DNA of 64,000 nucleotides from Zelopaecilomyces penicillatus (GCA_005765155.1 VCCP01000003.1:4526001-4590000), one strand, 5' to 3'. Counted from the first letter of the stretch, positions 46,411 to 58,868 are shown. Made by a program: numbers and translations. Notes: generated by a model not told the origin, from the sequence alone.

Positions 46411-47469
46411 TCATCCACCCTCCTGCCCCGAATTGGGCTTCTTCATATCTTGAACCACCTTGGCGGCTACGTCCATGAAATACCGCTGGATCAACTCACA
46501 GCCGCAGTTGCCGTGCTCCATGAGCATATTCTTGAGAACATAGGACTCGGCCTCCAGGTCGTTGAGGGTGGCGCAGAGTTTTCGGTTTGTGCCTTCCAGG
46601 CCCTCGTGCTGGACGGTGAGCTGCGAGACGGCCTTGCGCTGCCGGCTGCGGCATTTGCCTGCGGCGATGCGGTTCTTTTCTCGTACTCGTAGACGTGAGG
46701 GGCTCGCGACTGGTCGTTCGTTGTGTCGCGTAGGGTGGGCTCTGCCAGTGAGGTGGTGGCCGCTGCTGTTGGCCTGGTGTAGGCGATCATTGCCTTTGCC
46801 ATTGTTGGTATCGTAGTCATAATCATCGTTATCATCATCGTTGTCGTTGTCGTCGTCGTCATTATCGGCATCACCACCGCTGCCGCCGCCGCTGCTGCCG
46901 CCGACGTGCTGGCAGGTTTCGGGGGCTGACTGCCGGCGGCGATATTTCCGCTTTGCTTTTACGGCTACATCATCAGGTGTTACCAGCAGCATAGATGAGC
47001 GGGCTCTCCTTTTACCCGCCTCAACATGTGTAGCAGCAGTAGCAGCAGCATTGGTATTGGTATTGGTATTGGTATTGGTAGTTGTGACAGGGCTGGGCAG
47101 GGAAGGTGGTGATGGCTCGAAATCAAACCAGGGCATGCTACCTTGGCCATCAGAGGAATTGGTTGAATTGTCGATTCCCAAGGGCGGGTTTTGGAGAGAG
47201 AAGTCGAGGTTGGGGTATACGGTGTCGTTTGGCGGTATGAACTGCGTGTCAAACCAGGGATGGTTGAGACTATCGCCAGGCCAATTCAAAGGCAATGAGG
47301 GGGCGAAGTTGTCATCTAAGCTGTGGGGGTTCGGCATGGGTTGACTCGTGGTAAGCCATTGTTGAAGATACGGCCCATTGGAGTTGTCCATTGGGTTTGT
47401 CGCGGTTGAAATAGATGGAACACTGAAATCGGAGCAGTCTTGGCGTGAGTAAACGGGTCTAATAACCAT
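46411..47469 (-). CDS. bZIP transcription factor
   Basis: A single-exon reading of 352 residues. The basic region (259-281, RLRVREKNRIAAGKCRSRQR) has the N-x-x-A-A-x-x-C-R-x-R signature of fungal Atf/Sko1-like bZIPs and is followed by a leucine zipper with Leu at 284, 291, 298, 305 and 312, then a Cys/His-containing tail (MEHGNCGC). N-terminal to it are a second basic patch (KAKRKYRRRQ), a Thr-Asn repeat coded by five hexanucleotide copies, and an acidic Asp/Asn tract (about 200-222). The first 100 residues are Pro/Asn/Trp/Phe-containing and could activate transcription. The start is uncertain: the ATG at 47391 (MDNSNGPYLQ) is also plausible. The target sites would be CRE-like. It is convergent with the TilS-like gene. 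Confidence 0.88.
   Translation of the reverse strand: MVIRPVYSRQDCSDFSVPSISTATNPMDNSNGPYLQQWLTTSQPMPNPHSLDDNFAPSLPLNWPGDSLNHPWFDTQFIPPNDTVYPNLDFSLQNPPLGIDNSTNSSDGQGSMPWFDFEPSPPSLPSPVTTTNTNTNTNTNAAATAATHVEAGKRRARSSMLLVTPDDVAVKAKRKYRRRQSAPETCQHVGGSSGGGSGGDADNDDDDNDNDDDNDDYDYDTNNGKGNDRLHQANSSGHHLTGRAHPTRHNERPVASPSRLRVREKNRIAAGKCRSRQRKAVSQLTVQHEGLEGTNRKLCATLNDLEAESYVLKNMLMEHGNCGCELIQRYFMDVAAKVVQDMKKPNSGQEGG
47051..47080. repeat. Coding hexanucleotide repeat in the bZIP gene
   Basis: Five copies of TTGGTA on the plus strand encode alternating Asn and Thr in the bZIP protein; length change would keep the frame. Confidence 0.9.
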
Positions 47470-47972
47470 GCTTTGATTTTTCGGGGTTCACCTTGCTGTC
47501 GCTGACCTCAGTAGCGGCGTAGTCTGGTTGCTTCAAATGCAGTATGGCTGGATTTGTTTTGGGATAAGTGTGGTGTAGACACATAATTGGGATTTGGGAA
47601 TGAGAGAGCTCCGCTTGATGATGGGGGAAGAGAGACACGAACTTCAGCAATGGAGCAGCGGCCAGGATGCATATATGCGAGTTCCAGCTCGAGCTGAGCA
47701 AAAGCCCAGTTGGCCATGGCCAACCGCGGGGGGTTCAGGGTGTGATGTCAGAAACCAATTACAGCTGTTCATGTTTGCTTGGGAGGGGATGGAGGAGGGA
47801 GTGCAGATCAATTCCCCTAGTCTAACGCCCCCCCTCCTCGCAATAGAGAATAAAGAGACGGGGCGCTATTGTTACCCGGCGTTGATTGGCGTTTGAAAAC
47901 GGACTCGATCCGAAAAGTCTTGGTGGGCGTGTCATTGGCATAGCGGGAGTACCGCACCATTAGAATATCCAT

Positions 47973-47995
47973 CCCCCCCCCCCCCCCCCCCCCCC
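47973..47995. repeat. Homopolymer of 23 C
   Basis: An uninterrupted C run about 0.5 kb upstream of the bZIP start. Its length in the assembly may be inexact. Confidence 0.9.
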
Positions 47996-49316
47996 GGTTT
48001 GTCCTATCGAGGAGAAGCTTTCGTCCACTCGGAGTTGGGTGCCCCGAGGGGGTTGATTGGCTGAGGGAACGGAGGTATTCCATGGCGTCTCATTGGCTGA
48101 CGGACTGAGACCCAGGGGTGTTAATGAGAATTAACCCCCCTCCCCCTGACGGTTACAATGTTATCAAATAAATTAACTCGATTCTGTGCTTCGTACAGAG
48201 TTCCTTCTTTGTGAGGAGTCCATCCTGACATGCGGTTATCTGCCGTCATAATGGCTAGCCAGCAACAGCGGGAGGGCATGCTAGTCCAGATAAAAACGGG
48301 ATTTGTGTCTCATTCTCCTCGTAGGAGGTGAACTAAGGAACTGCTTTTGAAAGTAAGTAAGGTTATTACCATCACGGAAACAAGAATAGATGGAGATTGA
48401 GAAAAGAGAGAACATAGAGACATTTAGACAGTGCTGACTGAATCCAAATACTTGAAGTGAGCAACGGAGGTATCGGTGTTCTTGTCCCCTTGTCCAGCTA
48501 CATTTTAGACAAGGTGGATCTTGTATGAATTGAAAAAAATCAACCATCGACATAGTACCAATGGTAGAGGTACTACATTCCATGCAGCACTCCGTACTTC
48601 TCTCTCACTCTCACCAATTCATCTCCAACAGCCAGCCACCCCCCTGGCACGCCCATGCATGATAATGTGCTCGTCTCGTGTGTTTGCGTGCTTTCGTGTG
48701 TGTTTGCCTATTGTTTGCATGCATGTTGTTGCATTTCTCTTTTTTTCAAAGTTTTAAGTCCATTCACAATGCTTCTCATATGTAAGCTCACTCACTATCA
48801 CAAGGGGGAGGGAAGCACAGAGCCTACTATACTTGTCGTCCTGCATTGCAGTCCCCCCCGGCCCTTCCCATGCATGCAGCCCATTGAGTGACAATGAAGA
48901 GATGAGGCATGCAGTGACCGGCCACACTCTTTGTACTTTCTCGGCACACCGAGCAAAAAAAAAGGCGTTTTGCACTTGATGAGGGAAACCCTAGAGAGGG
49001 GGACAAGCGGGAAAATCAAATCCACAGAACAGTGCGAATGTGGATTTTGCCTCTTCAGGTCTCATGGCAACTCCGTCTCCTTGTTCTTTTTTATTTTGTC
49101 CTCCTCCAACTTTTCTTTCTGCTTTACCCTCCCCGTTGCTCGTTAGGTAGGCAAAGCATGCGAACTGCGGGGCCGAGGCCTGCGGGTCTTCGGACCGGGG
49201 AAAGCGGCATCACTGCCGGAGGGAGGCGGCAGATAAGGTATGTTATGTCTTACAACATACCTTTACAGAAACAGAGGTAGGTGAAGTCAAGTTTGGCATA
49301 CTACGTACAAACAGCC

Positions 49317-49339
49317 TTTTTTTTTTTTTTTTTTTTTTT
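49317..49339. repeat. Homopolymer of 23 T
   Basis: An uninterrupted T run followed by GCAG. It could look like a splice acceptor but has no exon after it. Confidence 0.9.
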
Positions 49340-51157
49340 GCAGCCGTAGCATCCCTCTGAGCGCTCCCACTGTTTGTGTACTACGTAGCAATTGTGTAGA
49401 TCTTCAAGGGAACAAGCGGGCGACTCTGCAATGGGTTCGCCCAGCGAATTCCAACCTAGATTAGCAAAAGCCCAGCTTTGGTACCCTTTCATTCCCTTTA
49501 ACTAGGTACTTTCTTTCTTTCTATATATTTCTCTACTATTGACTTGTTTAAGCTCCCTACAAAGGAAACGTATTCTGAATTAACCCCCTTCTTCCCCAGC
49601 AGAGGGGGAAAAAAGATAACAAATGATACAAAAAGAAAGGGCCGCCAACAACGTCAGCCCCCAAGCTGTTTCTCGTAAAAAAAGAAGCACCCCTGCCCAA
49701 AAGTTCTGGCCGTCAGGTTCGCTGGACATGGCAGCCCAAAAAGGGGGGCATCTTCTGCTGACGAAATAAGCAAGGCTACAGAAAAGCTGCGCGTACATAG
49801 TAAGCTACACACACTCACACACACATGTGCAGATTAATATCGGGGGGTACCGCCCATGTCTGAAAGAGTCCGTTTCCCCGCTCTTTTCTATTGGTGCTGA
49901 TCATAGAATGTTCCAGTGTAGATCTGGGGTGGGGGGGGGGGATCCCAAATGACGATTTCCTGGTTATGGGCGAACACATACCTCCCCCTCTCTCTCGCCA
50001 CTCTTGTGTCGAGCAGTGACGATCTTGTAGGTATCCTCCTTATCTCTACGTCCCCATGCATATTTCTATTTTGCGCTATGAGTGGCAGCGCGGAATCCTA
50101 TCCCGCACATGGACTTCCGCACGTGGCGTTTCATAACACCATGGCATCAAGACCATACAATGATAAAAACAACAACCATAAAAAACAATAATTAAAGGGC
50201 GTGCCATAAAATGACAACCTGTTGTTTGCACTATTTGATTTGTCGTTTCCATCCCGGGTAGAGAGGAATAGAGATTAATATACATAGAGAAGGATGGCAA
50301 CAATGCGCAGTTGCCACGTATGCAAGGACGAGGCCTCAGCCAATGCCACAGTTCCATACAGATGGGCTATTTTGGGTTGGGGCCCAAGCGGGCGTAAACA
50401 AAACACAAACATAGGAAGGTTATGAACATCAAAGATCAGGCATCATCATTATCCTAATGCAGATGATCTACAACAAGCTAGCAGATACACGCTGTGAAGT
50501 CGAGGCTGTCTGGTCAACCTTTCAATTGATTCATCATCATCTTCTTTGGCCCTAGTCTATTAAATCTCTTCATCCAGTGGTTTTAAACCGGAATCTGTTA
50601 CGAAATGGATACATATGTATACGAAAAAGCAAGCCAGGCTCTAGGCTGCCTACCTGCTTCAAAGATTATGCTCTTCCTCTCGAGGAGTAATTGGCTTCAC
50701 ACTTAACGTTTAGTTCTGACCAAAAGATCCGACAAGGATACAATTGTGTATCCAGAGACTTTGCTATCGACTTAAAAACAAACAGCAAAGACAGAAATAA
50801 CATGAAAGCGGTAACATTGAGAGGAAATGAGATGTGAATCATGATAACTTTCATCGACAAGAGGTCGCGTTGCCAGCATTTTAAAATCGCAGTATCAGTC
50901 TAGTCTAGAATGGTGGCTGTATGGAGTGTCGATGCATGTGTTCGGTTGCCATTGCGCACTGCACTACTTCATTACCGCATACAATTGCACATCCAGCGCC
51001 CATCTTTCTTGGTCTTGTTCCCGAGATCATGATTCAACACCAGCCAGCACTGGTATGGTGCCTTCAGCTTTTTGCATTGAGAGGTGTTGTTGTGGAACTG
51101 GAGAGCACAGATTAGGGTACTCATACCGGAACTATCCGATGGGCTTCGAAGTTTGTT

Positions 51158-51183
51158 CCGGCTCACCGCCGGCGGTGAGCCGG
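51158..51183. repeat. Perfect 26-bp GC-rich palindrome without spacer
   Basis: The left arm CCGGCTCACCGCC (51158-51170) is followed directly by its exact reverse complement. The symmetry stops at the next base on both sides. It lies 227 bp beyond the stop codon of the minus-strand gene at 51410. Confidence 0.95.
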
Positions 51184-51409
51184 TGATAGGATCCACCAAG
51201 CGCCGAAACCCCTGGCGAAAAAGGAAATAAAACAGGACCAACTCCAGCCGAGGCTAACAGCAACGGCGAACAAAAAAGTATTCACCTAACAAGAGAAAAG
51301 CACAAGCCAGCTCATCGTCACTTGTGCGCTTGTCCGTTCATTCCCAAATTGTGTCAATCTTGATCTACCACACCCGCGATGCTCCTCCACATCATCAACA
51401 GCATATGCA

Positions 51410-52261
51410 TCAAAGCCGAGTCCGCTGGAAGCGACTCCTCTGTTCCGTCTCACCGCGTCGTCGGCGAGCCTGTGGACTCTCCACTACCCAGATCTCTTGT
51501 CCCCGGTGCTGATTCTTTTGGTAAGGTTGGGTATTGATACCGTTCTTAGGCTGAGGAACCTCATGGTAATCTTTCGCACGCTGGAACAAAGTTTCATTGA
51601 TCAAGCCGTGATCATAAATGTGATCGAGAAAAAAGAAATCGGCCCTGACGTCTGAGATGGTTCTTCCGAGACGGAAATGCTCTGCAACATGGCAAATTCT
51701 TTGAGTATACGCTACTTTTCTGTCTCTCAATGCGCTTGACTTGGCTCTGAACTCGGCATCGTCACAAAACCAGCATATGGTATACTTCGGGAACTTCCAC
51801 AGCAGATGATGAGCCGCCATGTGCTGAACCCAAACCTCCTCCTGGTCAAGGTCAAACATTTCTTCGCAGTCAGTGAACCAAGCAAACTCGCACGGGAGAA
51901 GCTGCCGATGAAGGGGCGGCTCTGCAAAAGGCACTGGCGGCCGCTGACGATGGAGAGGCTCCGGGCCCAGAAGAGAGGGGGCTGTGGATGATGTCGAATA
52001 GACAGACCTGCCGTACGGGGCATCGAATACACCAGCGCTACGTCGAGTCGCACTGCTCGCCAGCGAGGGTGTGTTGGCCTCCGTATGGGGACTTGGAGGT
52101 CTCTTCGGCTCGGACAGGACGAGGGAAGTGGCATATGGGCCACATCGCAGGTTGACATGCGGCAAGATTTCGATGGTTGCGGCGGCGTGTCTGAGGTCGA
52201 TCAAGTGCAAGAATTGGGTGATTTCGTCAGCATCGACGCCTACGCCAGGCCGTGGGGCCAT
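51410..52261 (-). CDS. Protein with two atypical C2H2-like zinc-finger motifs
   Basis: A single-exon gene of 283 residues starting at the ATG at 52261. After a Ser/Pro-rich N-terminal part, a conserved-looking block begins at residue 121 (LLPCEFAWFTDCEEMFD). Candidate metal ligands are Cys124, Cys132, His147 and His151/152, and then Cys163, Cys166 (CWFCD), His191 and His195 (CHVAEHF). The second set has C-x2-C...H-x3-H geometry with a long, 24-residue finger. Similar atypical fingers occur in many uncharacterised ascomycete proteins. DNA binding is not established. The C-terminus is Gln/Arg-rich. No neighbouring gene suggests its process. Confidence 0.75.
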   Translation of the reverse strand: MAPRPGVGVDADEITQFLHLIDLRHAAATIEILPHVNLRCGPYATSLVLSEPKRPPSPHTEANTPSLASSATRRSAGVFDAPYGRSVYSTSSTAPSLLGPEPLHRQRPPVPFAEPPLHRQLLPCEFAWFTDCEEMFDLDQEEVWVQHMAAHHLLWKFPKYTICWFCDDAEFRAKSSALRDRKVAYTQRICHVAEHFRLGRTISDVRADFFFLDHIYDHGLINETLFQRAKDYHEVPQPKNGINTQPYQKNQHRGQEIWVVESPQARRRRGETEQRSRFQRTRL

Positions 52262-54692
52262 GGCAAAACGAGGGGCCCGTCAACCTGTTTTGGATATTTA
52301 GGCCTGCGAGAATGTATGTTTGAGAGGAATGGCCAAGCGACTCTCTGCGATTCTTGATCGGTTTATTTTAAAGAAAAAGCGCAGCGAAGTGTATACACGA
52401 TACCCAAATTATGGTCGAGTTATGGCCGCAAGACGGCCGCAAAACAACCAAAAGGAAGCCGCTACTGGTGTGACACCTCCGTACCTTCTGGTGAGAAGCA
52501 GCGAAAGCTGCCCAGATGGCGCAGTAGGCTTGCCCTGTACCTAGCGACTATGAGATTGAGACCATTCGAACGGACAACGGAGCCCTCTACTGTTCACTAG
52601 GTGCGTGGGCCAGAGAGCGCAAACCGCAGCGTCAAGGGGAAAAGTGATGGTGACTCTGGTGAGTCCCACAAGCTATACAGCCACCCGGCGCTAACTGCCG
52701 GCGCTGATATGATGGCGAGCGAACAACGGTTCTGGCTGTACGAACCCGCTGGCCAATACCAGCTACAGCTTAATACCAGAGGGCGGGGAAAGAAGTAGGG
52801 AAATCATGCCAAGTTGCGTGTAAGAATGGGGTTTTCGATCTGGATGACCTCCCGTGGGGCGATAGAGGAGGTAAAAGAAGAGAAGAAGAGAAGCAAAGAC
52901 AGCGTGATATTGAATGGAAGCCAAGGGAAACCCCCGTTGGCTGGATCAGGGTGTCAAACGACAAAAGTCGACTCCACATGCAGAAGCATAAGAGGGAAGG
53001 AGCAATACAGCATCGTTGCCAAAGCCGCTGACCCACTCTCCAACTTACAACTCATTACTTGCATTACCGGTACTATACCTAGTAGTACCTTCCTCCTACC
53101 TGACCTGCTATTACCAGCACTACATATTCGTTTCGGCATTAGTACTTACTTACTAGGTACTAGGTACTGCATATAATATGCCATGGCTACGAAATACTCC
53201 CGCAATTCACATCCACTTCTATCTTTCTAGGCTCCAGGCAGGCAGGCAGGCAGATGAAACTAAGCATCTGCGGGCGGATCTTCACGTTTACTGCATATGA
53301 CGAAGACTTCCACGGCATCTGCCCTGTCCCTTTTGTCATTTCTGATGGTATATTGAAGGAGGAGGAGGGGGAGGAAACTTCTCTAGATCCCGCAAATTAG
53401 GCCATGGACTCTCACCGATTTTGACCATCGAGAATTAAACTCTCGTCACACGATTCAAAAAGATGCAACACCTGGGGTTTCCCCGATGCCGCGGGGGGCC
53501 ATTTTCTTTGGTTACGCAGACGGTAATGTGTTCAACTTTTGTGTGACACTCTTTTATTTGTAATGTTTCTATTTTATTTTATTTTATTTTTAGTTACCTG
53601 GGGGAAGGAGAATTCCGAAACAGAGCGAGAGAGAGAGAGAGTATGTGTGTGTGTAAAGCCTCTCTCGTATTACCCAAATAGATGCAAAAGCAACGTAACA
53701 CAAATCTTGGAAAAACATAAAACACGATTGTTTGTTGTCTAGAGAGAAAGGGTGGGTCGCTGCGCATGCTTTTGATGTCGTGTGTTGAAGCATGTAATAA
53801 TTGAGTTGCGGGAGAACGACATTGTTCAAAACCTTGCTTGGTCGTTGTAACGGCGCTGTATGTTATAGGCTATCTTATAGCGGTCTTACGCCAACCCACA
53901 GCGTTGAGAGTACAGTATGCCGAGACCAGTTCAGTGGCTGGGGACCGTCGTAGACCCTGCAAGATTGAGGCTCAAGTTCACAAACGGCGGCCAGACGCAC
54001 ATGGCATGGACGGGGCCGACCCGACACTCTCCGCTTCCAAGTTTTATGCAACTCTTGCACAAAACCACGAAGACACACTGGACAAACGCATTCCTGCTAA
54101 TAAGCGAATGTGCAGGCGCCCTCGGCGGCTACAGTCCCTAGTCCCCATATCCTCAGCCGCGACGCGCGTCATGTAACAGCCATCCCAAGACATGACCCCC
54201 ACTCTCCACCAGACGCCAATTATCTCCAATATTCATCACGTATTTGGTCTCAAGTGTTCTGCTAGGAGATTTGGTATTGTATTTGCTTTTCAATACCATA
54301 ATTACATGTCTGATATGAGTTGGATTGTACATATGCGCTGCAATTCCAGTAACATCCCGTACTGTCCATTTTGCCTTCCACTCAATGCAGCGCTTGTTGG
54401 AACGACTGGTTCAGCCGTGAAACCCCCTTCTATAAAATTCCCGATTTGTCCATTCTCTTTTAGTTGAAGTTGCCAAGTAGCAATGAAAAATGAAAAACGC
54501 TTGCGGATGTCAACAAGTAGTAAGAACCAGATATGCCCCATGCGGCAAGGCCGACACATGTCATCAACAAAGGGAAAAAAAAACTCCCAGGTCGAAAAGA
54601 GAAAACGATCTGGTAGTAAAGCATTTGCAAGAAATTCCAAAAAGAGACAAAAGAAAATTTAAAAAGAAAAAAAAACCCATACAAGCGCACTT
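52262..54692. other. Intergenic region, 2.4 kb
   Basis: Holds the promoter of the C2H2-like gene, ACTAGGTAC-type tracts at 53085-53165, a microsatellite cluster at 53571-53654, and the 3' flank of the ABC transporter with A-rich runs. No reading frame is supported. Confidence 0.6.
53571..53654. repeat. Cluster of three microsatellites
   Basis: Four ATTTT units (53571-53590), a GA run (about 53626-53641) and a GT run (about 53645-53654) lie within 85 bp. Confidence 0.85.
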
Positions 54693-57600
54693 TTAACCGT
54701 GCTTGGCAAGGCTTTGAAGCTTGACCAATTCTGCATATCGCCCGTTCCTCTTCATCAACTCCCCGTGTGTACCAGACTCGACGATCCGGCCTTGATTGAA
54801 GACGTAGATAATATCGGCCTTTTGGATCGTGCTAAGGCGGTGGGCCACAGCGATCGTTGTTCGACCCTTGGCCGCTTTGTCTAGGGCTGCCTGGACGACG
54901 TGCTCAGATTCTGAGTCGAGGGCTGATGTTGCCTCGTCAAGAAGAAGAATCTTTGGGTTACGGATCAGCGCGCGAGCAATAGCAATTCGTTGCTTCTGCC
55001 CGCCAGAAAGGAGCGCTCCCTTGCTGCCAACCACTGTGTTGAGTCCGTCGGGAAGCGATACAATAAAGTCATAAATGTTCGCCTCTCGGCAGGCAAACTC
55101 AACCGCCTCGTCCGATACATCCTCATCATTACTGCCGAGCAGGATATTGTCCTTGATAGATCCCTGGTAGAGTGTAGGCTCTTGGCTCACCAGCGCAATA
55201 TGTGATCGGTAATCGTTCACATTGAGAGTGCTAATCTCCTTGCCGTCCACGTAGATACCACCAGCGAGGGGGTCGTAGAATCTCTCTAACAGAGCTATCG
55301 TTGTGCTCTTGCCGCAACCAGACGCACCAACCAACGCAATATACTGCCCAGGTCGGACGACGAGATTCAGACCACGAAGTACGGGCTGCTCAGGGCGCGT
55401 GGGGTAGCGGAAATGCACATCACGGAATTCGATGGTACCATCAACCTCGTCGAGCCGGCCACCTTCCTCTGACCAAGTGTCAATTGTAGGCTGGCGGTCG
55501 AAGAGAACCTTCAACTCCTTGGCGGCATGGTGAGCCTTGCCCATATCTGGTGCAAAAGAGAAAATACTTCCAGCCGACTGCGCGCCAAAAATGACGGCCA
55601 TGAAACACAGGAAGAACTGGAAGAGGTTGTATTCTCCCTTGCCAATGAGTGTACCACCATACCAGAAGCCTAGAGCAAAGCACAGGAACATGAAGGACTG
55701 TGACCCAGCAAACAGAGCGCTAGACTTCAAGACAGATCTCAGACTGCGACGCTGCTGCTCAGCAAGTGAGTCGTGGTACAGCTGCCACACATCATGCTCT
55801 CGTGTTAGGGCGGCGACGGTGCGGATGGCGGAAATGGCCTCGGAAGCGAAAGAAGCAGAAGAGGCGTACGCTGCCTTGGATCGTCGCTGGAAATGAGCCA
55901 GAAGCCAGAAGCGGAAGAACCCACAGCCCAGCAGTACAGGAATACAGGATATGCAGACAAGAGAGAGTTTCCAGCCGATAGCGATTGACATGATCATGGC
56001 ACCAATCAGGGTCGTAGACATCATAAGAAGTGTTCCCAGTGTCACACCGCTGAGACCAGCTACGTGTGTAGTCTCAGTGGAGAGGAACGAAGTCAGAGCA
56101 CCCGCCGTGTTCTCATCCTTATCGAAAAAGGCAATATCTTGCCTAAGCAGCGCTCGGAACGCTTTATCACGAACCCGGCGGACGAGGCTCTCTGAGCATT
56201 TTGCAAAGAGAACTCCCTGGCCAATAAATGCAAAGAATTGTACAAACGCCAGCATCAGATACATGGCACTCCAAAAGTCTGAGTCCTTCTTTATTTGATC
56301 GCGATTGCTTGGGAGGATTGGCTTCGATAATGTGACGATTTGTTTAGCGAAGAAGACTATCGGTATAATGTCAGCATCCTATTCAAACAAGAGGGGGATT
56401 TGGCCATGGAGGCAAAGGGGAAGGGATGGGTAATCTTACCTGCTGATGTAGGGTTGCCGCCACCGCAGATGATGCAGAAGAAGAGACCGCACACCATGTA
56501 CTTCCACTCTGGTTTGTTGAAGGATCCAATGAGCTTCATGAGGGTCCACAGGCTGTAGGTTTGCTCTTCCTCCTTCTTTCGCCCTTGCAGAATGACACTT
56601 GAAGTAGAGTTGCGCGTCGACGACCGTTTCAACTTGGCGGCAATGTTATCATCGGGATCAGCCATATAGGCAGCGCCCTCTCCAGTGGTTGACATTTTAC
56701 GCATAATGAGCTCTTCCTCCTCCTTGTCGATCTTTTCTTCTTCTTCAGCAGTCATATCCTCTGCGACAGCGATACTCTGAGCTGATACGAGGTTATAGTA
56801 GGCACCCTTTAACTCGAGAAGGCTATCGTGGCTACCCTGTTCAACAATTCGACCTTGGGACATGACAACAATATTATGTGCATCTCTGATGGTGGAGAGT
56901 CGGTGAGCAATAGTAATTGTGGTTCGGCCTTCGGAAGCGGCTTCGAGAGCGGCTTGAACAACTCCCTCAGACTTGGTATCCAAAGCCGATGTTGCTTCAT
57001 CAAGTAGAAGGACTATTACATTATTTTAGCGCTGGGCTTGAGATTCATTATTAATGGGCCAAAAACTCACTCTTGGGGTCTGATACTACTGCTCGTGCAA
57101 TGGCAATACGCTGCTTCTGGCCACCAGATAGCAAGAAACCTCGCTCACCAACATGGGTTTCATAACCCTCAGGCAGACTTGTGATAAACTCGTGAGCATT
57201 GGCCTTGATGGCAGCAGCGATAACCAGCTCCCGTTGTACCTCTTCGGGCTCGTGCTCGTTCTTGGTTCCAATAAGACCGTAGCGAATGTTGTGGAAAATT
57301 GTTGTGCCAAACAGGATAGGTTCCTGGCTTACGAGAGCCATTTGCTGTCGGAGCCACCTGAGATTGAGAGTGCTAATATCGTGCCCATCGAGGAATATTT
57401 TACCCTCAACCGGGTCATAAAAGCGTTCTACCAACCCAACAATTGTGCTTTTACCAGATCCAGACGCGCCAACCAAAGCAGTTGTCTTACCAGCCGGGAT
57501 ATCCAAGGTAACATTATCCATAACGACCACCTCAGGTCTCGATGGGTAAATATGTTGAATATTCTCAAGACGAATGTTGCCTTCAAGATGCTCCAGCTTT

Positions 57601-58868
57601 TCGCCCTTGTCATCTGTTGGGTTGAGAGGAGACTCTCGATCAATGGTGTTGAAGATCTTGGCAGCAGCAGCCAGAGCGGTGGTAAACGCCTGAATATTGG
57701 GCGTCACGTTGCCAAGGTTAAAGGCACCTATCATAACAGACATCATGATAATAAGGACTTTAGAGAGGGGGATGATACCGTCAAGGAGGAATTTGCTTCC
57801 TTGCCAAAATGCGAGACCGTAGTTGAGGAACATGATCAGCATCATACCAGCGATCATAACAGCCAAGGCACTCTTTACTCGAATACCGTAGTATTCGGCT
57901 TTTTGGAGATGCTTATCATATTGCTTAGCAAGACGATCTTGGGTGCCAAAGGCAATGGCATTGCGGATAGAGCTAACGACCTCGTCAGCCAGACTACCAC
58001 CCTGTGCGTAAGACTCGAGGGAGTCCTTGTTGTGTTTCAGCATGAAGCTTGAGCCAAGCATGACATTGAGAATCAGGGCGAAAACAGTGGAAGAGAGAAT
58101 AAGTGTGAGCTTCCAGTAGTTCACAAAACCGATAACAAAGGCAGTGATGAAAGTAGCGATGGCGGCGAGAGTCAGGGAGACCTTTTCCGAAATACCGTCC
58201 TGAATAAGATTGGTATCAGAAGTGATACGAGTAGTAACCTCGCCAGCTCCCATCTTATCGAAGAAGCCAATATTTTGCCGCATGCAGCTCGCAAGATAAT
58301 GCTCACGGATCTTGGCGCTGATGTGTTCGCCCGTATAGATGAAGCCAACTGTGCAAATGTAGGTGACGACGAACTCTCCCAGGGCGAGGTAGACGAAGTA
58401 AAGAACATATTTGGTCATCTCATCCTGAAATTCTTTGTATGTCACGCCCGTGTTATTGAAGTAATCCTGGAATGTGCCCTGGAGATTGCCAAAGATGATG
58501 GTCATGAGCGGCATGGCCGCGCCAGAGGCGATGGCGCATATTGCGGACACGGCAATGATAATGAGGTCGTTGCGCGACGAGTAGCGGTAGATGGCCTTGA
58601 CACCTGCTTTGATCTCCGGTGTAAAGACTTGACGCTTCAGAATTTCGGCTTGGTGAGGAGGAAGATGTCGATAGACGTCATCAGCATCGTCGGCTGCAGG
58701 CGGTGCGGGCTGCTTGGAGTCGACCTGGCGCAGATCGGCCTTGTCGCGGGAGGATGGTGTGCTTGGCTTGGAGGCAGCTTTGCCTTCAGGATCAGAGGAA
58801 GAGCCATGACTGGAGGATGGGGCTGAGCGGCCTGTGTCTGGCGACTTTTCTGAAAGTTCGGCGGCCAT
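54693..58868 (-). CDS. Full-length ABCB (MDR/P-glycoprotein type) transporter
   Basis: Three exons, 58868-57071, 57012-56440 and 56356-54693 (introns 58 and 83 bp), encode 1344 residues arranged TMD1-NBD1-TMD2-NBD2. NBD1 has Walker A GASGSGKST (467-475), Q-loop Gln515, LSGGQ (580-584), Walker B ILLLDE (600-605, split by intron 1) and H-loop His636. NBD2 has GASGCGKST (1134-1142), LSGGQ (1240-1244), ILLLDE (1260-1265) and His1296. All catalytic residues are intact at both sites. The Ser/Pro/Lys-rich N-terminus and acidic linker (about 670-720) are usual. Sequence and length match fungal multidrug exporters of the Pmd1/AtrD/Mdr1 group in the plasma membrane. Substrates in this organism are unknown. 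Upstream DNA has no drug-regulator gene nearby. Confidence 0.96.

Larger units (their letters stand above)
47470..51409. other. Gene-poor region, 3.9 kb
   Basis: Begins with the promoter and leader of the bZIP gene. It contains a 23-C run, a 23-T run, short G runs and a perfect 26-bp palindrome (51158-51183). No supported reading frame is found. Confidence 0.6.

Noticed and set aside
49317..49345. T run followed by GCAG resembling a splice acceptor
   Set aside because: No open frame or exon follows and no donor pairs with it.
57153..58052. 299-residue plus-strand frame
   Set aside because: It is antisense to the ABC transporter exon.
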